Assembly: GCA_016841725.1 (NCBI GenBank)
Contig: JAENYP010000013.1
Location: forward strand, 62,001 to 126,000
DNA: 64,000 nt
From: Thermincola carboxydiphila
GTDB taxonomy: Bacteria; Bacillota; Thermincolia; Thermincolales; UBA2595
Direction of reading: 5' to 3'
Both the position numbers and the translations under genes were made by a program. Position 1 is the stretch's first letter. Each line of letters begins with the position of its first letter. Below, in pieces: positions 25,693-34,846 of this stretch. The notes under the pieces are model-generated. The model searched no databases. It had not been told where the DNA came from and saw only the letters and a list, made by a program, of their open reading frames with translations.

Positions 25693-27081
25693 TTAATGAG
25701 CCTGATTTACGAAATAATCTCTGGCTTCGCCCATAATCATCTTAAAATAATTCACAGCATGGGTGTAGTTGGCGCTCCCCTGTATACCGTATTCGATTAA
25801 CTTTTCAGAGGCTTCCAAACACCAACTGTACCTGTTTTCAATGTCTGCAAAACCATTAGGACCTTGCCAAAATTTCCATCCTTTCGGTCCGTCAAGATGA
25901 TGCAGGCCAAATTTGTCGCGTTGTTTCCACAAAAATGTACCCTTCGGAATGCAGAGGGGGTTAACAGCAACACTTTTTAAACATCCAGCCAAGTTTTTAA
26001 TTGTAATTAGGTCATGTTCAAAATCGCTTCGACTCTGGAATGGATAACCGCCTATTATAAGTCCAATTGAAGGCTTAATTCCGGCTTTAGCAAGTTGCTG
26101 TACTACCTTTACAGAATTATCAGTTCTTGCGGCTTTGTTTATCTTCTTTAAAAATTTCCGAGAAAAAGTTTCAACTCCAATAAATACATCCTTACATCCA
26201 CAGACTGACATCATATCAGCAATTTCAGAATCAATTCCTTCAACCTGAACCATCCCATCCCAACTAATATTAAACCCGCTCAATAACTGCAATAGTTTTT
26301 TAAACTCTTCCTTTGATGCGTTAATGAGTGAATCACAAAACGATATATGTATATTCCTACTTTTACAACTAAGCAATTCAAGCTCCTTGTACAACCGAAG
26401 AAAAGACTTGTTCCGTCGTCTACCCCACATAAGCACATCATTACAAAATCCGCAACAATTAGTGCATCCCCTTGATGTCTCAATAGGAAAAACGTTTTTA
26501 CGAGCATATTTATCTAGTGGAAATTTACTGAAATCCGGTATTGGCAAATCATCTAAAGATTCCAATTGATTTTTGTGAATCATCACCCTATCATTTACTC
26601 CATTATTTTTAAGCCATTCCTCAAAAGCTGTTTCCCCTTCCCCACAAATAATTGCGTTATAAGGTCCGCACGACACGACTTCTCTAGGTACATTAAAAAA
26701 AGCCGGCCCACCGGCGACAATTTTTAAATTTGGGTATAATTTTAAAAACTCATGTGCACAAATATTTGCAATGTCCTTCGATGTATCATTTACATGAACT
26801 GCTAAAACTTCTGGAGAACTCCCCTGCCGCTCAGCGAAACATTTGATTTTCTCCCTCAAATAAATAGTGATATTCCGAACATATTCCGGTTCTGACCAGC
26901 AATCAAAGGATTCTTTCTGCCAATAATTCTTCTCTTTATAAGTCTCAGAATAAAGTATTGCATTCAAGTCGAAAACAGTTACTTCATGTCCCATTTTAAC
27001 CGCTATCGATACAAGAGAGGCTACACCTAATAAAGGATGATCCGGTGAAGCTGGTGGTGGAATAAAAAAAACAATCCTCAT
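25693..27081 (-). CDS. Cobalamin-binding-type radical SAM enzyme
   Basis: A 462-residue protein. The N-terminus (MRIVFFIPPPASPDHPLLGVASL, then GHEVTVFDLN) is the B12-binding Rossmann fold used by class-B-like radical SAM methylases. The cluster motif SRGCTNCCGFC near residue 205 is Cx3Cx2C for the 4Fe-4S cluster. Later blocks IGVETFSRKFLKKINK and PSIGLIIGGYPFQ are the usual core strands. Known relatives methylate unactivated carbon or rearrange rings; the substrate here is presumably the cluster peptide. It follows the UvrA-like gene after 47 bases. Confidence 0.85.
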   Translation of the reverse strand: MRIVFFIPPPASPDHPLLGVASLVSIAVKMGHEVTVFDLNAILYSETYKEKNYWQKESFDCWSEPEYVRNITIYLREKIKCFAERQGSSPEVLAVHVNDTSKDIANICAHEFLKLYPNLKIVAGGPAFFNVPREVVSCGPYNAIICGEGETAFEEWLKNNGVNDRVMIHKNQLESLDDLPIPDFSKFPLDKYARKNVFPIETSRGCTNCCGFCNDVLMWGRRRNKSFLRLYKELELLSCKSRNIHISFCDSLINASKEEFKKLLQLLSGFNISWDGMVQVEGIDSEIADMMSVCGCKDVFIGVETFSRKFLKKINKAARTDNSVKVVQQLAKAGIKPSIGLIIGGYPFQSRSDFEHDLITIKNLAGCLKSVAVNPLCIPKGTFLWKQRDKFGLHHLDGPKGWKFWQGPNGFADIENRYSWCLEASEKLIEYGIQGSANYTHAVNYFKMIMGEARDYFVNQAH

Positions 27082-27128
27082 TTCAATTTTCCTCGTACCT
27101 TATTTTTAGATTGTGATAACCAAAAAGC

Positions 27129-29324
27129 TTAGAAGTACATCTTCCAGACATTATCCGGACATTGGCTGCCTGGTCCTTCATACATTATAGTTAGAGCATT
27201 ACCTTTTCGCTCCCCAAGGAAAACAAGCCAATCTGCTTTTTTTGCAATAGCTGGATTATTTTCAGCAATGACTACTGTGTTTTTTCTTGCTGTTAACTGT
27301 CTCAAAATATCAGCTAAAATAGAAACAGCCGAATCTCCAATACCCCTAAAAGGGTTGTCTAAAAGATATAGCGCCCGATTACCGTATTTCTTACAAAGCT
27401 CAACTGTAAGCTTAACACGTTGACTTTCCCCTCCACTTAGTGAATTAGAAGGTTGACCCAAAATCAGGTACTCAAGCATTAAATCCGACAACCAATCAAG
27501 ATAATAACAAACTGCAGCAGTTTCTTTAAAGAACCCTTCGGCTTGCCTAACATCCATTTTGTTGATATCCGCAATACTCTGTCCATGATATAGACAGCGC
27601 AAAATATGTTGACGATACCGGGACCCATGACAACCAGGGCAAACTTCATATCCATGTTCAGTTTTTTCAAATCCCTGACCTTTGCATTTGCCACATTGTC
27701 CTTGTTTGGTATTAAAGCTAAAATGGCTTTCAGTTAATTTATGTTTTTTTGCCTCCGGCAGCCCCGCAAATAAATCTCTAATCTTACTCCACAACCCTAT
27801 GTATGTCGCCGGCGTACTGCCTGGATGCTGACCAATTGGATCAGGAGTTACCATATGAGGACGCCTAATTGCATCATGATTTTTTCTTTCAATCAACTTG
27901 CTACGCCCCTGCCATGCTACAGGCGTTTTATCGCAAATCGCATATGCTGCGTCAAGATAAGAAGTTTTGCCTGAGCCAATGGGTCCACAAATACAAGTCC
28001 ACCGTTCCATTGGTATATTTACTTCAAAATTCACAAAGTTATGCCATTGGCTGAACTGGCCAATAAGAAATTTAGGTTCATTTGGTCTTTTTGTACGGGA
28101 GTCTTTGAAAACATTTGGATACCGGCACTGCATTTGATTTAATTTTGGTGCCTTTTTGATAAAGTATTCTTTCGCTTTCCCCTCAAAAACAATTTTACCA
28201 CCCCGTGAGCCAGATTCGGGTCCAAAAGCAACCACTTTATCAGCCGCCGCAATTACTTCAGTCCTGTGCTCCACCACAACAACAGCATGTCCCTTTTCCT
28301 TAACATCCTGCAGAATTTCAATAATCTTTTCTGCCTCAGTTGGCAACAGTCCTGCCGTAGGCTCATCAATAATAATCAGTGAATTCTTTTTTGGACCTCT
28401 TAAAGATAGAAACAATCGTAAGTTTCGCATTTCGGAACCACTCAGCCCGAACACGGGATCAAACAAGTTTAGCTTTTCCAGTTTCAAAAGCTTCAACCAT
28501 TTCAACTCATCTGAATCGAAATTAATCAATCCCCGTTGTATCAGGTCGTCCAGTTCACCTTTGACATCATCCCCAAGATTACCTATAACGCCCTTTCCCT
28601 TACAAGTTCCACAAGCATGTTTTTTTAAATAATAGGGAATCTCTTCCTCTAAATCCTTTAGACTTTTACTTGAATATGGATGAGCCAAATACTCTTGTAG
28701 TGAAGGAATTATGCCCTTAAAATATTCCGTTCCCTCAAAGAGTATCTTTATGCGAATCTCTTCATTAATTTTTGACCATTCCAAAGATGGATTGCACAAA
28801 TATTTGCTGCAAAAACGTCTCCATGTTTGTGTATTCAATCCAGCTAGTTTTTTTACCGCAGGGGTAAATACACCGTTCGTTACTGCATAATTGCTTTTTT
28901 TAACAATACGTGATGGATCTATATCTTTTAAATATCCCTTACCATGGCAGATATGGCAATTCACTATATTTGAAGGATTAACCTTTGAGATATTATTTAT
29001 GACTTCTGCAGAAAAGCCTGTAAAATTACCTATATTTTCAATTTCACTATCTGAATACAACTGCTGCTCAATACCAATTGTTCTAGTAGGCAGTCCACTA
29101 ACTTTAAAATCACTGCCGCTCTTCCGGAAAAACTTCAGTACACCGGAAGCTGTTCCTTCGAAAGCCGCTGCTGCATAAAGCACATCAAAAGCAAGAGAAG
29201 ACTTGCCACTGCCGCTAGGGCCTACAAATACCGTCAGTGATCTGTATTCTATATCAATGTTAACATCCTTCAAATTATTCACTTTAGCGTTTCTAATCTG
29301 AATCGGTTTCCTTCCCACCGTCAT
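27129..29324 (-). CDS. UvrA-like double-ABC ATPase
   Basis: A 731-residue relative of excinuclease UvrA (usually about 940). First ABC: Walker A GPSGSGKSS at 35-43, zinc CxxC pairs at about 123-126 and 238-241, signature LSGSE near 294, Walker B IIIDEPTAGL near 322. Second ABC: Walker A GPIGSGKTS near 447, CGKC/CPGC zinc module near 541-560, signature LSGGES near 625, and Walker B LYLLDNPFRG near 650. In the last, the catalytic Glu of LLDEP is Asn. The region that binds UvrB in true UvrA is shortened. No uvrB or uvrC is nearby. UvrA-like proteins in antibiotic clusters can protect DNA from the product. Start ATG follows a 12-base gap from the previous gene. Confidence 0.85.
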   Translation of the reverse strand: MTVGRKPIQIRNAKVNNLKDVNIDIEYRSLTVFVGPSGSGKSSLAFDVLYAAAAFEGTASGVLKFFRKSGSDFKVSGLPTRTIGIEQQLYSDSEIENIGNFTGFSAEVINNISKVNPSNIVNCHICHGKGYLKDIDPSRIVKKSNYAVTNGVFTPAVKKLAGLNTQTWRRFCSKYLCNPSLEWSKINEEIRIKILFEGTEYFKGIIPSLQEYLAHPYSSKSLKDLEEEIPYYLKKHACGTCKGKGVIGNLGDDVKGELDDLIQRGLINFDSDELKWLKLLKLEKLNLFDPVFGLSGSEMRNLRLFLSLRGPKKNSLIIIDEPTAGLLPTEAEKIIEILQDVKEKGHAVVVVEHRTEVIAAADKVVAFGPESGSRGGKIVFEGKAKEYFIKKAPKLNQMQCRYPNVFKDSRTKRPNEPKFLIGQFSQWHNFVNFEVNIPMERWTCICGPIGSGKTSYLDAAYAICDKTPVAWQGRSKLIERKNHDAIRRPHMVTPDPIGQHPGSTPATYIGLWSKIRDLFAGLPEAKKHKLTESHFSFNTKQGQCGKCKGQGFEKTEHGYEVCPGCHGSRYRQHILRCLYHGQSIADINKMDVRQAEGFFKETAAVCYYLDWLSDLMLEYLILGQPSNSLSGGESQRVKLTVELCKKYGNRALYLLDNPFRGIGDSAVSILADILRQLTARKNTVVIAENNPAIAKKADWLVFLGERKGNALTIMYEGPGSQCPDNVWKMYF

Positions 29325-29335
29325 ACTCCCATCCC

Positions 29336-30904
29336 CTATTTAGAGTAAAGGCCTCTAGAAAACTTATCTGATAGAATTAACGTATGCGCTGTAGTTAAAC
29401 AATTCTTACTCCCACCATGTCTATCAAGAACCACATCAATGATTCCATCAACTTCAGCCATGTTCAAAATAATTTGTTCAAAGCCCTGGACATCAGGGTA
29501 AGTCCAGCAATCCGGGGTCGTCTTGGATATTACCTTGTCTGTTTTCAATAATTCCTGCCAGACTGGTGATTTCTCATAAAGAGTAAACCCGGACACGCTA
29601 ACCATATCAATCCATTGGGCATGATTTTTAATGAAAGTAACAGTTTTGCTCCAATCATTATCTGTTTCCATGGGAAAACCTTTCATCAAATAGACATGTA
29701 CGACAATATTCGACTCTCCCAAAGTTTTTAGTACTTCGGAAACTATGTTAAGATTTATTCCTTTATTCATACGGTCCAGCACTGAAGGTGATGCACTTTC
29801 GAGTCCCAAGCGCAATAGACGGCAGCCTGCCTGATATAAATTGTTTGCGGAGCCAGGATCAGTTAAAAAAGAAGAAAACCTAGCATTCCCCCCCCAGACT
29901 AGAGAATGGCATTCCGACTGGTTTATCAAAAACTTCATTGTTTCTTCGGTAAGTTCCGCATCAACAAAATATATTCCTTGTGCGCCATAACGCTTAGCTA
30001 TCAAGTACATTTGTTCAATTCGTTCCCTAATCAAGCTGCTCGTTTGATTTATTTTTTTAGAATAGCGGGCGTCAGCACAAAATGTACATTTGTTCCATGA
30101 ACATCTTGGAAGAACTCTATAAGGCAAAATTAGTCCTGGCGCCCAATAATGTTGAAGAGGGAACCTTCTGAAATCAGGAAAGCCTTCCGGCGTACTATGA
30201 TGAGTCAAGTAGTCCGCCAGCCACCATTTTTTAGCAAATCGGACGCTTCTGCCAGGAATCCACTGCCCTTCAAATTTTTCCATCCCTGTGAGCGCGTCTC
30301 CTCCTGGACCTATAACAATACCGTCAATCACATCCCAAAATGGAGTTGCCTCATCGATATAATCCTGAAATGTAGTAAATAAAGCTCCACCAAGAATTAC
30401 AGAGATATCTACGTTCTCTTGTTTTAACCTGTGAGCTATACATATTGCAGGTAGTAATTGGTCTTCATAAGTTACAGATATTCCTATCCAATCTGGGCGA
30501 AATAATCGGATACTTTCGAATATGTTTGATTGTCTGCTCCAAATAAAAAAAGGGTTAGTTGGATCATGTGATAGTTTCTTGATATTATTTAGGTTTTGCC
30601 ATCCTCCTGGTATTTTACATCCGTTTAAGGAAAAAACATATCCAGGAAAATTACAACCCAGATTTTTCAAACTACTAAACAGAACTTTCCCCATGTTATG
30701 GTATAAATCCTCTTCCGTAGCATCTTTTTTTTGGGGCCAAGGATAAATATTCTCAGTTAATATCCTGCTCTGCCAAAAATCAAGGTTTGCATCCAACACC
30801 AAGTGTTCAATTCCAGCCTTACTTAAAGCATCGGAGACATATGCCAAACCTAACACTGGCATGGAAGGATCTGAGAATGGTGGTTGAATCAAAACACCCC
30901 GCAT
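29336..30904 (-). CDS. Cobalamin-binding-type radical SAM enzyme
   Basis: A 522-residue protein. The N-terminal MRGVLIQPPFSDPSMPVLGLAY and the block DWIGISVTYEDQLL...VILGGALF form the B12-like Rossmann domain. The cluster motif PRCSWNKCTFC near residue 270 is Cx4Cx2C, a spacing seen in some B12/radical SAM proteins. LGLESASPSVLDRMNKG and YLMKGFPMETDNDW follow as core strands. It differs clearly from its two relatives in the cluster, so the three probably act on different positions. It lies 16 bases after the 451-residue gene. Confidence 0.85.
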   Translation of the reverse strand: MRGVLIQPPFSDPSMPVLGLAYVSDALSKAGIEHLVLDANLDFWQSRILTENIYPWPQKKDATEEDLYHNMGKVLFSSLKNLGCNFPGYVFSLNGCKIPGGWQNLNNIKKLSHDPTNPFFIWSRQSNIFESIRLFRPDWIGISVTYEDQLLPAICIAHRLKQENVDISVILGGALFTTFQDYIDEATPFWDVIDGIVIGPGGDALTGMEKFEGQWIPGRSVRFAKKWWLADYLTHHSTPEGFPDFRRFPLQHYWAPGLILPYRVLPRCSWNKCTFCADARYSKKINQTSSLIRERIEQMYLIAKRYGAQGIYFVDAELTEETMKFLINQSECHSLVWGGNARFSSFLTDPGSANNLYQAGCRLLRLGLESASPSVLDRMNKGINLNIVSEVLKTLGESNIVVHVYLMKGFPMETDNDWSKTVTFIKNHAQWIDMVSVSGFTLYEKSPVWQELLKTDKVISKTTPDCWTYPDVQGFEQIILNMAEVDGIIDVVLDRHGGSKNCLTTAHTLILSDKFSRGLYSK

Positions 30905-30920
30905 TCGATCACACCTTATC

Positions 30921-32276
30921 CTATCTTTTAATCCATAAAGCCAGCCGTTTAACTTGCCTGGGTAATAAGGGAGTTATACTGCCGACAATACACAACACTT
31001 CATTGAAATTTATCTCTTTTGAATGTAGGACATTCGGGCTAATCAAATATCGACCTGTTTCTATTTTTTGAGCGACCCTATCTAGCCAATCATGAAATAA
31101 ATAGTCCATATTGCTATCTAATATTATCGTGAGCCAATCCCGGTTTCTTGCCCATACAGTTTTAATGCCATTCGCTCCGTCCAGCAATGTGCTTATATGA
31201 AAATTACCTAATACAGTTAATTGAAATCCCGATTTTTTTTTATCTATAAGTCCCCATCTAATAGCATGCTGTAGATGCTTTTCAAATGATTCTTGAATTA
31301 ACAAAAGGCAAACTTGTCCTAGTCCATTATTGTAGATTCCGCTTTTTATATCCAGTTTATCAATAGTGCCTTTTCCTATCAGACAATACCACCATTCCAT
31401 AAAGTGCCTGAAAGTATTTACCGCACTAACATTTAAGGCCAGCCATTCACAATCCACACGTTCGAAATAATGTTCCCAGATTCTTTTATTTTCAAACTTT
31501 TTATTATAAATACATTTGTAAAAACTCAGCATTTTCTTAAAACTTACATCATCGCTAAATGAAGCATTATCATGAAAGCATTGTATTTCTCTTTTCATTT
31601 GCTCATATTGAAAACGCATGATTCTCCAATGCAATACCCCGTTTTCATTTTGCCATATCAACCGAATTAACCATTTTTCACAAAGGCTTTCTACTGTGTT
31701 GCTCAACAATTTTTCGTTTTCCCCGAAAACGCACGCCGCTTCCGCCAAAGTGAGCCCGGGTCCACTCAGAGCATTATACAGCGTCATTTGCTCTAAATTT
31801 AAACTATCCAAACAATTTCGCCGGTAAGATTCAAATGAATCTTGAGATTTAAAAATATCGCGAAAAAGTGACCATATTACTAATTCTTTGGGTTTGCGGC
31901 TTAATCTTTTGACGAAAGGCTTTAGAGACTGGCTTTGAAATAAGGAGGTTAGAGACCTTTTGGAAACTCTTTTAAAATCCGTATCGAGGGACCATGGTTC
32001 AAGACTCGGAAGAGCCCAATTCCTCCAAAAAGCTTCCAACGAATCTTTTACTTCTATTTTATTTAGACGCCTTAGCCCTCCACCCACATATTTTATTAAT
32101 CCAGCAGCTTCAAACGGTTCGAGCATAACGCGTACTTGTTCCGGATATAACTGAGATTTTTGGGCCAAGGTATAAACCTTTATCCTTCTGGAGCGTCTTT
32201 TCGTAGAAGTGATCCATCTTATTAAGTCGGCAAATAGAACTGGTACACCATCATGTATCCTTGCTAATATCATCAT
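30921..32276 (-). CDS. Unknown 451-residue protein with winged-helix-like segments
   Basis: I do not recognise this as a named family. The N-terminal 70 residues (LIRWITSTKRRSRRIKVYTLAQKSQLYPEQVRVMLEPFEAAGLI) look like a winged helix. A second one is suggested near 165-210 (LYNALSGPGLTLAEAACVFG...). The C-terminal 90 residues (WLTIILDSNMDYLFHDWLDR...GRYLISPNVLHS) vaguely recall the XPB/Ssl2 N-terminal-like domain of bacterial DNA-associated proteins. Its start overlaps the PqqD-like gene (ATGA), so translation is coupled. It may regulate the cluster, or work with the UvrA-like ATPase on DNA; both are guesses. Confidence 0.6.
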   Translation of the reverse strand: MMILARIHDGVPVLFADLIRWITSTKRRSRRIKVYTLAQKSQLYPEQVRVMLEPFEAAGLIKYVGGGLRRLNKIEVKDSLEAFWRNWALPSLEPWSLDTDFKRVSKRSLTSLFQSQSLKPFVKRLSRKPKELVIWSLFRDIFKSQDSFESYRRNCLDSLNLEQMTLYNALSGPGLTLAEAACVFGENEKLLSNTVESLCEKWLIRLIWQNENGVLHWRIMRFQYEQMKREIQCFHDNASFSDDVSFKKMLSFYKCIYNKKFENKRIWEHYFERVDCEWLALNVSAVNTFRHFMEWWYCLIGKGTIDKLDIKSGIYNNGLGQVCLLLIQESFEKHLQHAIRWGLIDKKKSGFQLTVLGNFHISTLLDGANGIKTVWARNRDWLTIILDSNMDYLFHDWLDRVAQKIETGRYLISPNVLHSKEINFNEVLCIVGSITPLLPRQVKRLALWIKR

Positions 32277-32581
32277 TCTATTGATTCCGTAGGGGATTTT
32301 GCATCAAGCAAAATTCCATTTTCAAGGTAGAATGTGAAATATTCCTCAAGCCGAGATATAAGTCCATCTTTTTCATATACCTCCTCAAGAAGGCGAGCGA
32401 TTTCTCCAATACTTCGTTTACCGTTGCATAACTCCCAAACAGCAACCGCGTCCTCATTAATTCTAAAAATTGGTAGGTTTCCACTAATTAGCATTCCGCC
32501 AAATGCTTCTTTTCTCATTTTTGTCCTGGGTGCAGCGACTGGAATAATCTTCTCTATTTCCTCAAAAATCAAAACCAACAC
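32273..32581 (-). CDS. PqqD-like peptide recognition protein (RRE)
   Basis: The 102-residue sequence follows the PqqD fold: three strands up to GGMLISGNLPIFRINEDAVAVWELC, then NGKRSIGEIARLLEEVY and a final wing. PqqD-type RiPP recognition elements bind the precursor leader and hand it to radical SAM enzymes. It sits between the two SPASM enzymes and the downstream genes and overlaps the next gene by ATGA. The presence of a discrete RRE is the strongest single argument that this cluster makes a ribosomal peptide. Confidence 0.85.
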   Translation of the reverse strand: MLVLIFEEIEKIIPVAAPRTKMRKEAFGGMLISGNLPIFRINEDAVAVWELCNGKRSIGEIARLLEEVYEKDGLISRLEEYFTFYLENGILLDAKSPTESIE

Positions 32582-32596
32582 CTCCCATCGCTATTT

Positions 32597-33592
32597 TTAT
32601 AGCTCCAACGAATCGTACCCGTCAATTTTGTTACAGTTAGCAACAGAAACTGCACGGCACCCTCCTCCACAGATATCCAAATATTTACATTGACGGCACT
32701 CCAATGGTATATGATTCCTTTCTAAATAACTATCCCTGATTTCCGATAATGCAAGTTCTGATAGTAGTCCTCCATTAAACACGTTTCCTAATTTTATTCT
32801 TGACATACCGCATGTAAGAATATTACCTTTTATATCAATATAAAACTTATCCACGCCGAATGAACACCGATTACATAAAGATTCATGGCGTTCTTCCAAC
32901 TCGCACCTTGGCATTGCATTAGCCAACAAAAATTGAACATCTGTTTTTTTGCTAATATTAACTAAATTGTCAAGTGCTTCAATAAATTTTAGTCTTGATA
33001 CTTTAAGTTCCAGTGCTTCCTGACCACATCCACAAGGAATAAAACGAGTTACCGTCATTTCGCGCATCCCTAGTTCACTATGAAGGGACATCAATTTTTC
33101 GAGATTATCGCGATCGGAATTCCAGGCCGTTAGTACCAGATTACTTGCAACACGTATTTTTGCGCCAATACACCATTTAATAGCTTGAACTGTTAAATCA
33201 AAACTCCCTGACACCTGAGTTAGTCTTTCATGAACAGATTTTGGTCCGTGTAAAGAAAAATTAACACACGCTACTGGTTCACTTATTAATCGTTCAAAAT
33301 TTTCCATTGTTCCAAAGTTAACCCCGTTACTTTGCACCATTACCCTGGGTATATGCTTACAAGCGTAATTTAATATATTAAAGAAATTCGGATGATTAGA
33401 AGGTTCTCCTCCTGTTAATACTAGTTCAAAAACGCCGTCGGACTCCAATCTGTCAATAATGTCGTATGCTTTCTCACAATATGTTGGCTCACACGAATTA
33501 TAGCAAAACTTACACTGAAGATTACATGCCTCAGTCAATTCCAATTCTATTTTTGTAACTGGAATTAATGCATTCATATTTATTTTCTCCAC
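32597..33592 (-). CDS. Radical SAM/SPASM peptide maturase (second)
   Basis: A 331-residue protein. CNLQCKFC at residues 23-30 binds the SAM cluster, VLTGGEPSNHP is the GGEP motif, and the C-terminal CNRC...CGMS...CRQCKYLDICGGGC is a SPASM-type set of cysteines for auxiliary clusters. Such enzymes install thioether or C-C crosslinks in peptides such as sactipeptides, ranthipeptides and PQQ. It overlaps the preceding SPASM gene by 13 bases and precedes the PqqD-like gene by 15 bases. Confidence 0.88.
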   Translation of the reverse strand: MEKINMNALIPVTKIELELTEACNLQCKFCYNSCEPTYCEKAYDIIDRLESDGVFELVLTGGEPSNHPNFFNILNYACKHIPRVMVQSNGVNFGTMENFERLISEPVACVNFSLHGPKSVHERLTQVSGSFDLTVQAIKWCIGAKIRVASNLVLTAWNSDRDNLEKLMSLHSELGMREMTVTRFIPCGCGQEALELKVSRLKFIEALDNLVNISKKTDVQFLLANAMPRCELEERHESLCNRCSFGVDKFYIDIKGNILTCGMSRIKLGNVFNGGLLSELALSEIRDSYLERNHIPLECRQCKYLDICGGGCRAVSVANCNKIDGYDSLEL

Positions 33593-34587
33593 TTCCTTGT
33601 ATCTGGGGTCAAACAGGCCTTTTTCAAAGCATCATCATACCCTAAGCAACCTCCGCGACAGGAATTTAATTCTTCGCATTCAATACACGCTTTAGTCACA
33701 TGAATACAATTAGAAAACTTCTCCCATCCATCAGAATTCCAAATGTTTTCAAAAGAATTTTCCCTTAAATCACCCATTACTTCATCGGATAGAGGACATG
33801 GTGTAACAACTCCAATGGGAGAAATGCGACATACACCATATCCTACCTGACAAGGAGTATTCCAATAGCGTAGCTTTTCAACATATTCGGCGCTCAATTC
33901 ACAGTATGGAACAGGTCCTGGCAATTTTACTTCTTTATATGTTTTAAAGTCATTGGCTATTCGCTCCAGCGAATCCAATACTTCTATAGTTTCTTGTTGC
34001 CCAAGCAACCGACTTTGTTCCTTAGGATTGTTTAATATATATCTCGTTACACAAAAGACATGTAAACCTTCACTTGCAAACGATTTAGCTATCTCATAGA
34101 GCTCGCGGTAATTATCAGTAAATGTGCAAACGTTTATTTCTACCTTTACATTTTGTTTCAACAAATTATCTATACCTCTAGATACTCTATTATATGAACC
34201 AACATAACCAGTCAATTTATCATGTTTTTCTGGGTTAGATGATAATACCGAAACACATACACTAGGAAAATATTTGGCAATTTCAATCGCTTCATTTTCA
34301 CCTATTAACGTAGCGTTGGAGTTTAGATGTAAATCAAATCCAAGAGAATGAGCATAATGTGCTATTTCAAAAAAGTCTTTCCGAATTAAGGGCTCTCCTC
34401 CGTTAAAGTTAATAGAGTATACCCCGATTGCATGTAACTGATCAAGAATAGATTTAATTTCATTCAACGAAAGTTCACTATTACTTCTACCACCCATCTC
34501 ATTGTAGCAAAAGAAACAACTTTGATTACAGCTTGACGTCAATTCAAATTGTATGTAAAAAGGTGCCGATGGCCGTTGAATAATCAA
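33580..34587 (-). CDS. Radical SAM/SPASM peptide maturase (first)
   Basis: A 335-residue protein. SSCNQSCFFCY at 18-28 carries the Cx3Cx2C motif, NFNGGEPLIRKDF is GGEP, and the SPASM region has CQVGYGVCRISPIGVVTPC and CIECEELNSCRGGC. It is the first gene after the precursor peptide, separated from it by a terminator-like hairpin. A GGAGG lies upstream of the ATG. Likely reaction: crosslinks on the Cys-rich core, such as Cys-thioether bonds to alpha or beta carbons. The residue positions cannot be predicted from sequence. Confidence 0.88.
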   Translation of the reverse strand: MIIQRPSAPFYIQFELTSSCNQSCFFCYNEMGGRSNSELSLNEIKSILDQLHAIGVYSINFNGGEPLIRKDFFEIAHYAHSLGFDLHLNSNATLIGENEAIEIAKYFPSVCVSVLSSNPEKHDKLTGYVGSYNRVSRGIDNLLKQNVKVEINVCTFTDNYRELYEIAKSFASEGLHVFCVTRYILNNPKEQSRLLGQQETIEVLDSLERIANDFKTYKEVKLPGPVPYCELSAEYVEKLRYWNTPCQVGYGVCRISPIGVVTPCPLSDEVMGDLRENSFENIWNSDGWEKFSNCIHVTKACIECEELNSCRGGCLGYDDALKKACLTPDTRKWRK

Positions 34588-34612
34588 TCTGGATACCTCC
34601 TATATTGTGAAA

Positions 34613-34639
34613 ATAACCCGGGCTTTTGACCCAGGTTAT
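34613..34639 (-). terminator. Hairpin between precursor gene and maturation genes (attenuator)
   Basis: A 10-bp stem ATAACCTGGG/CCCGGGTTAT (one G-T pair) with a 7-base loop is followed by TTTTC on the minus strand, 23 bases after the precursor stop. It should stop most transcripts and let a fraction read on into the enzymes, giving the excess of precursor that RiPP clusters usually have. Confidence 0.75.
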
Positions 34640-34662
34640 CTAATCATTTATTTTTCTGATTT

Positions 34663-34809
34663 TTACCTGCAAGCGGTACAAGCGGTGCAAGCAGAACAGG
34701 CCATAGATTTTTCCCCTAATTTCAGAACAACCTTTTCAGACTTGTCGTCAAACGGCTTTTTAAAAGCATCAAAGACTTCTATTTTAGGGTTAAATACTTT
34801 CTTTTTCAT
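34663..34809 (-). CDS. Putative RiPP precursor peptide, 48 residues, C-x2-C-x2-C-x2-C core
   Basis: The minus strand frame starts at ATG 34807-34809 with GGAGGT about 10 bases upstream and ends at TAA 34663-34665. The leader begins MKKKVFNPKIEVFDAFKKPF and is lysine/aspartate-rich with spaced Phe/Val/Leu. The C-terminus is MACSACTACTACR: four cysteines (38, 41, 44, 47) at exact three-residue spacing separated by S/A/T. It has its own promoter and terminator hairpin and sits among radical SAM/SPASM and PqqD-like genes. The short repeating Cys core resembles thioether-forming peptides in general, but I cannot assign it to a named family. The opposite-strand frame covering this stretch is a shadow. 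Confidence 0.85.
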   Translation of the reverse strand: MKKKVFNPKIEVFDAFKKPFDDKSEKVVLKLGEKSMACSACTACTACR

Positions 34810-34846
34810 TCTTCATCTACCTCCACTTTACTGTTACATTACTATT

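Noticed and set aside
27129-29324. Genuine housekeeping uvrA
   Set aside because: About 200 residues too short, altered second Walker B, no uvrB or uvrC nearby and embedded among peptide-modifying genes.
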